This document shows positions 61,046 to 64,000 of a stretch of DNA of 64,000 nucleotides, piece after piece. How positions within the stretch are numbered: the stretch's first letter is position 1; every line of letters begins with the position of its first letter. The notes beneath the pieces are model-generated. The model did no database searches. It saw only the letters and a list, made by a program, of their open reading frames with translations, and had not been told where the DNA came from. Location of the stretch: positions 248,001 through 312,000 of the forward strand of contig JBDWSF010000005.1 in the NCBI GenBank assembly GCA_039985655.1. Direction: 5' to 3'. This DNA is from Postechiella sp039985655. Lineage in GTDB: Bacteria > Bacteroidota > Bacteroidia > Flavobacteriales > Flavobacteriaceae. The position numbers were made by a program, and so were the translations under genes.

Positions 61046-62566
61046 ATGAAGAATATGAAAAAATTTATATATATAACGTTTATAGCTTTAGTTCTAGGAA
61101 CGAGTTCTTGTTCTGATAGCTTTTTAGAAAGAGATCCAAATTTTCTTCTCCTTGAAGGCAATACAATTAGTGACACTGAAGGCGCAGTGGGAGCCGTGAA
61201 TGGAATTTATGACATCTTTAGAATAGGTGTTGAATCCAACGCAGATCATTATGTAGGTAAAGCGTCACAGTCTGGTTTCGTTAACTGGGATCAGGGAGAT
61301 TTTAACATGGAATATACACAAACCAACACAACCACATACTCTATAGAAGCGCGTTGGAGTACAATTTATGCAACTATAAATGCATCAAATTTCGCTATCA
61401 ATGGTATTATTGATTTAGGAGTTGACGAATTTGAAAGTGAAGAGGTATACAATTCACTATTGGCAGAGGCAAGATGCTGGCGCGCTTGGGCTCACATGAA
61501 TATTTTTTGGAACTATGGGCATTGGTGGACTGATGATGACACAAACCCCTATGGTGTTTTGTACCGTGAACAATTGGCTGATATTTCGAACCTGCAACAG
61601 GAGAGACTTAATGTTGGTGAAAGTTATCAGAAAATTTTTGAAGATTTAGATTTTTCGATAACCCATATGAATAGTCTTGAGGACAAGGGTAACAGGTTTC
61701 TTTCTAAAGAATTTGCTAAAATCATTAAGGCAAAGGTGTTGCTTAGACGTGGTGGTATGAATGATGATATAGATCAATTAAATGAATCACTTACTTTGGT
61801 AAATGATGTACTTAATTCACCTCCGGCAGGTTTTGCTATGCAAGCAGACCTTGCTCAAGTGTATCAAGATTCTTGGGATTCTCAAGAGAATTTATTTGTA
61901 GGTTATTTAGAAAATGATGGGGCTACAAGTGAGTTACCTTTTCAGTACGAAGTTAATATTTCTACGAATTTTTCTGATGAGTTAGATCCTGATAATCCAA
62001 CTCCTGCAGACGAATTAACAGCAGGTTTGAATTATGGAGCTAATTTATTTAGAGAAGATGCAAGATGGCCTATTGTTACTGGTGAGTCTGGTGCAGGAAG
62101 AGAAAGTGACGGACGTGTTTACACTTGGACCAAGCTTACCCGATTATCTCGATCTGATGGAGAAGAAGCAGGTGATTTTAAATACAATACCTACTTTTTT
62201 AGATTTCCAGAATTGTATATCATGAAGGCTGAATTATTAGCTAGAACTGGATCCTCCATTGCAGATGCAATAGCACCGATTAATACCATGAGATCCATTA
62301 GAACGAATCCGGTAATACCAAGTCTAAACCCAGTCGATCAGCAAGAATTAATGGATGCTATATTTTTAGAGTATTTCTTTGAGACATTTCTTGAAAATGG
62401 TAATGAGTTTTACGCCTCGTTACGATTTGATACAGCCAATGGTAACCCATGGATTGAAACTACAAAAAATGGTAAGTCTTTGAAAATTAATAGCATATGC
62501 TACCCCATCCCTCCATCAGAAATGGTAACAAATCAATTAATGATACAGAACGTAGATTTAGAATAA
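61046..62566 (+). CDS. SusD/RagB-family surface lipoprotein
   Basis: I start the gene at the ATG at 61046 (8 bp after the susC stop); a longer frame would overlap susC and lacks a signal. The 506-residue product has a lipobox (TSSC), the SusD helical TPR-like core (CWRAWAHMNIFWNYG, PELYIMKAELLARTG) and a C-terminus YPIPPSEMVTN. It caps the SusC barrel and binds the ligand at the cell surface. It is co-transcribed with the susC-like and DUF4465 genes. Confidence 0.93.
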   Translation: MKNMKKFIYITFIALVLGTSSCSDSFLERDPNFLLLEGNTISDTEGAVGAVNGIYDIFRIGVESNADHYVGKASQSGFVNWDQGDFNMEYTQTNTTTYSIEARWSTIYATINASNFAINGIIDLGVDEFESEEVYNSLLAEARCWRAWAHMNIFWNYGHWWTDDDTNPYGVLYREQLADISNLQQERLNVGESYQKIFEDLDFSITHMNSLEDKGNRFLSKEFAKIIKAKVLLRRGGMNDDIDQLNESLTLVNDVLNSPPAGFAMQADLAQVYQDSWDSQENLFVGYLENDGATSELPFQYEVNISTNFSDELDPDNPTPADELTAGLNYGANLFREDARWPIVTGESGAGRESDGRVYTWTKLTRLSRSDGEEAGDFKYNTYFFRFPELYIMKAELLARTGSSIADAIAPINTMRSIRTNPVIPSLNPVDQQELMDAIFLEYFFETFLENGNEFYASLRFDTANGNPWIETTKNGKSLKINSICYPIPPSEMVTNQLMIQNVDLE

Positions 62567-62581
62567 TAAACATATAAAAAC

Positions 62582-63535
62582 ATGAAATATATAAAAGTAA
62601 TTTTTATCGCATTGATGGCATTCGTCGGAATAGTTTCTTGTGAAGACGACAATGACATTAGAATCCCTTTACCCAATGATATCAATTTTAATGAATTGGA
62701 ATTAGCAAGGTTTACTCACGAAATTCCGAGTGCTCCGTTTACGGCAGGGGAGAATACATCTGTTACCGTAACGGTTAATGTAAATGCTTTAGGCGGTTCA
62801 TCTTATAGTGGCTTTGCCTTATCAAATAGAAATTGGAGGTCATATCCTTGGGGCTTAAGTACAACAGAATTGGGACCTTCAGGTGGATTGTCTTCGGTGT
62901 CACCAGCAGAACAACAGCAAGCTATTGACTCAACAGCATTTAGTGTATTTACAGATGCGCCTAATCAAACTCAAAATTATTTGGTTGGGCATGCAGCTGC
63001 AGATGATGCTTTTTTTACGCTTAGTGAACCTGCGGTGGTTGAGCATGTTTTAATCGCAAATACAACCTATAATTATTTAATGGCATCACATGGGTCGGTA
63101 TATTCTGATGATTTCGATGATACCACCCTTGCATATCTTATTGATGGATATCCAACATATAATGTAAAAATACAGAACGAAGATGTGGAAGGAACATATT
63201 GGCTACCAGCTCCCAGTGGAGTTGAAGCAGTAAGTTTATATTCACATCATATACTGGATGGTTTAGATAGTGCTTTTATTAAATTGGACATAGAAGGCTC
63301 TTTAAACGGAAGTGTTACTGGAACTGTAGAAGCTTTTTTAGCGGCAACACCAGGCGCAGATACAGCAAACCCTGATCATGATTTTATTTTAAATGATTGG
63401 GTTCCTATAGATTTAACTTCTTTAGGAGAAGTGGATCAGGTATTATTTAGAATATCATCATCCTATGTAGATGGAACAGGAGCTATGATTTATTCTCCAA
63501 CATTTTGCTTAGACGGTATCCGTATTCAACAATAA
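62582..63535 (+). CDS. DUF4465-domain lipoprotein
   Basis: The 317-residue lipoprotein (lipobox IVSC, C20) contains a DUF4465 domain (YSGFALSNRNWRSYPWG, QNYLVGHAAADDAFF, NTTYNYLMASHGSVYSDDF). It starts 15 bp after the SusD-like gene and probably adds a second surface binding protein to the complex. Proteins of this family often accompany SusCD pairs; the ligand is not known. Its C-terminal FRISSSYVDGTG is also typical of the family. Confidence 0.85.
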   Translation: MKYIKVIFIALMAFVGIVSCEDDNDIRIPLPNDINFNELELARFTHEIPSAPFTAGENTSVTVTVNVNALGGSSYSGFALSNRNWRSYPWGLSTTELGPSGGLSSVSPAEQQQAIDSTAFSVFTDAPNQTQNYLVGHAAADDAFFTLSEPAVVEHVLIANTTYNYLMASHGSVYSDDFDDTTLAYLIDGYPTYNVKIQNEDVEGTYWLPAPSGVEAVSLYSHHILDGLDSAFIKLDIEGSLNGSVTGTVEAFLAATPGADTANPDHDFILNDWVPIDLTSLGEVDQVLFRISSSYVDGTGAMIYSPTFCLDGIRIQQ

Positions 63536-63563
63536 CTTAATAAGTAGAAAGACACATAACATA

Positions 63564-63602
63564 TTGTTTACAGGGTGGGTTAATTATTCGCCCTGTAAAC
63601 AA
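63564..63602. terminator. Stem-loop after the DUF4465 gene
   Basis: TTGTTTACAGGG (63564-63575) and CCCTGTAAACAA (63591-63602) form a perfect 12-bp stem with a 15-nt loop. No T run follows on the plus strand, so it may be an RNA-stabilising or partial termination structure rather than a full terminator. It lies 28 bp after the stop. Confidence 0.5.
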
Positions 63603-63726
63603 AAACTAAAATACCTATAAATTTTATGAAGTTGGTTTTTAAATAATCAAAGACCTCCTTTTTTTAGAAATGGTACTTCTTACAATTTATTGAACATACA
63701 TTCAAGAACTTATAGTAAAAAAGCAA

Positions 63727-64000
63727 ATGAAAAAAATAATTTTAATATCCGTTTTATCCCTTTATATATTGGCGTGTAGCGAAAAACCTGAAGAAAATTA
63801 TATTTTATTCTCAGGAAAAATATCAAACCCTATTTCAAAAGAAATAAGTCTTAGGAAAAATAAATTTGGGGAAAGAGGAATTGAGAAAAAGATTACTTTG
63901 GATGCAGATGGTTTTTTTAAGGATACTATAAGATTAGGTCCAGGTCACTACAGTTTTGATGACTCAAAAAATAGAATGAGCCTCTACTTGGTTAATGGGG
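63727..64000 (+). CDS. Lipoprotein, 5' part only (possibly TlpA-like redoxin)
   Basis: An ATG at 63727 opens a frame to the window end: MKKIILISVLSLYILACSEK, with a lipobox at LACS (C17), then ENYILFSGKIS and beta-type segments. Flavobacterial TlpA/AhpC-type thiol-disulfide lipoproteins begin with a similar FSGKI-type domain, but the catalytic CxxC would lie beyond the window. It is on the same strand as the SusCD unit, 191 bp downstream. Confidence 0.55.
   Translation, partial: MKKIILISVLSLYILACSEKPEENYILFSGKISNPISKEISLRKNKFGERGIEKKITLDADGFFKDTIRLGPGHYSFDDSKNRMSLYLVNG

Noticed and set aside
1..64000. tRNA, rRNA, replication origin or prophage
   Set aside because: No cloverleaf, rRNA segment, DnaA-box cluster or phage structural gene was recognised by reading; a tRNAscan or Infernal run would settle it.

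Overview
The window is low-GC DNA from a member of the Bacteroidota, almost certainly a Flavobacteriaceae (probably marine). The evidence is type IX secretion C-terminal sorting domains (at 14631, 52043 and 53093), a SusC/SusD pair with an ECF sigma factor and FecR, a flavobacterial RAYT/REP array, TAnnTTTG-type -7 boxes, and very weak Shine-Dalgarno sites. No tRNA, rRNA or CRISPR array was seen.

Layout. (1) 1-11.9 kb is an exopolysaccharide locus: an Ig-like secreted protein, a membrane-anchored GH5-like hydrolase, two paralogous GT4 glycosyltransferases that flank a Wzx-like flippase and three STAS-domain proteins, a response-regulator/GT2 fusion, and a TPR plus beta-barrel outer-membrane protein. 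(2) 12.0-13.1 kb is a tandem RAYT (IS200-like) transposase/REP-palindrome array with one intact and two decayed transposase copies. (3) 13.1-17.2 kb holds two small envelope proteins and a large secreted protein. (4) 17.5-23.6 kb is a tightly overlapping seven-gene signalling operon: REC, H-NOX, PAS histidine kinase, FIST, a second kinase, Hpt and a LytTR regulator. It is divergent from a truncated-haemoglobin gene that sits on the remnant of an Rrf2 regulator. (5) 24.7-31.2 and 35.3-44.4 kb carry nitrate/nitrite assimilation: NarK, a fused nitrate reductase, a rubredoxin fusion, a NarX/NarL-like pair, a DUF4202 protein, NirD, NirB and an FdhF/YdeP oxidoreductase. The block is interrupted at 31.5-35.2 kb by five orphan genes on the other strand. 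(6) 44.8-51.9 kb holds a broken RHS-type gene, transposase relics, a TonB-receptor-like barrel, a small flavinylated-protein module, a porin and HMG-CoA lyase. (7) 52.0-64.0 kb has two T9SS-secreted proteins, an IS relic, and an ECF sigma/FecR/SusC/SusD/DUF4465 locus that runs off the end.

How the parts may work together. The strongest candidate for an undescribed system is the H-NOX operon. Its last gene is a LytTR regulator, and direct repeats of a GACGAAT box with an exact 21-bp period lie upstream of that operon, a GT4 gene and the TPR/barrel gene, with a weaker copy upstream of the large secreted protein. My inference is a nitric-oxide-responsive phosphorelay that controls exopolysaccharide or surface functions next to nitrate/nitrite metabolism, which can produce NO. 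This rests on sequence reading alone.

The intergenic DNA also contains a structured-RNA-like family (two clear copies, one weak), two or more MITE-like inverted-repeat families, a REP-like palindrome inserted in one RNA copy, and a near-identical promoter/operator arrangement in front of narK and nirB.
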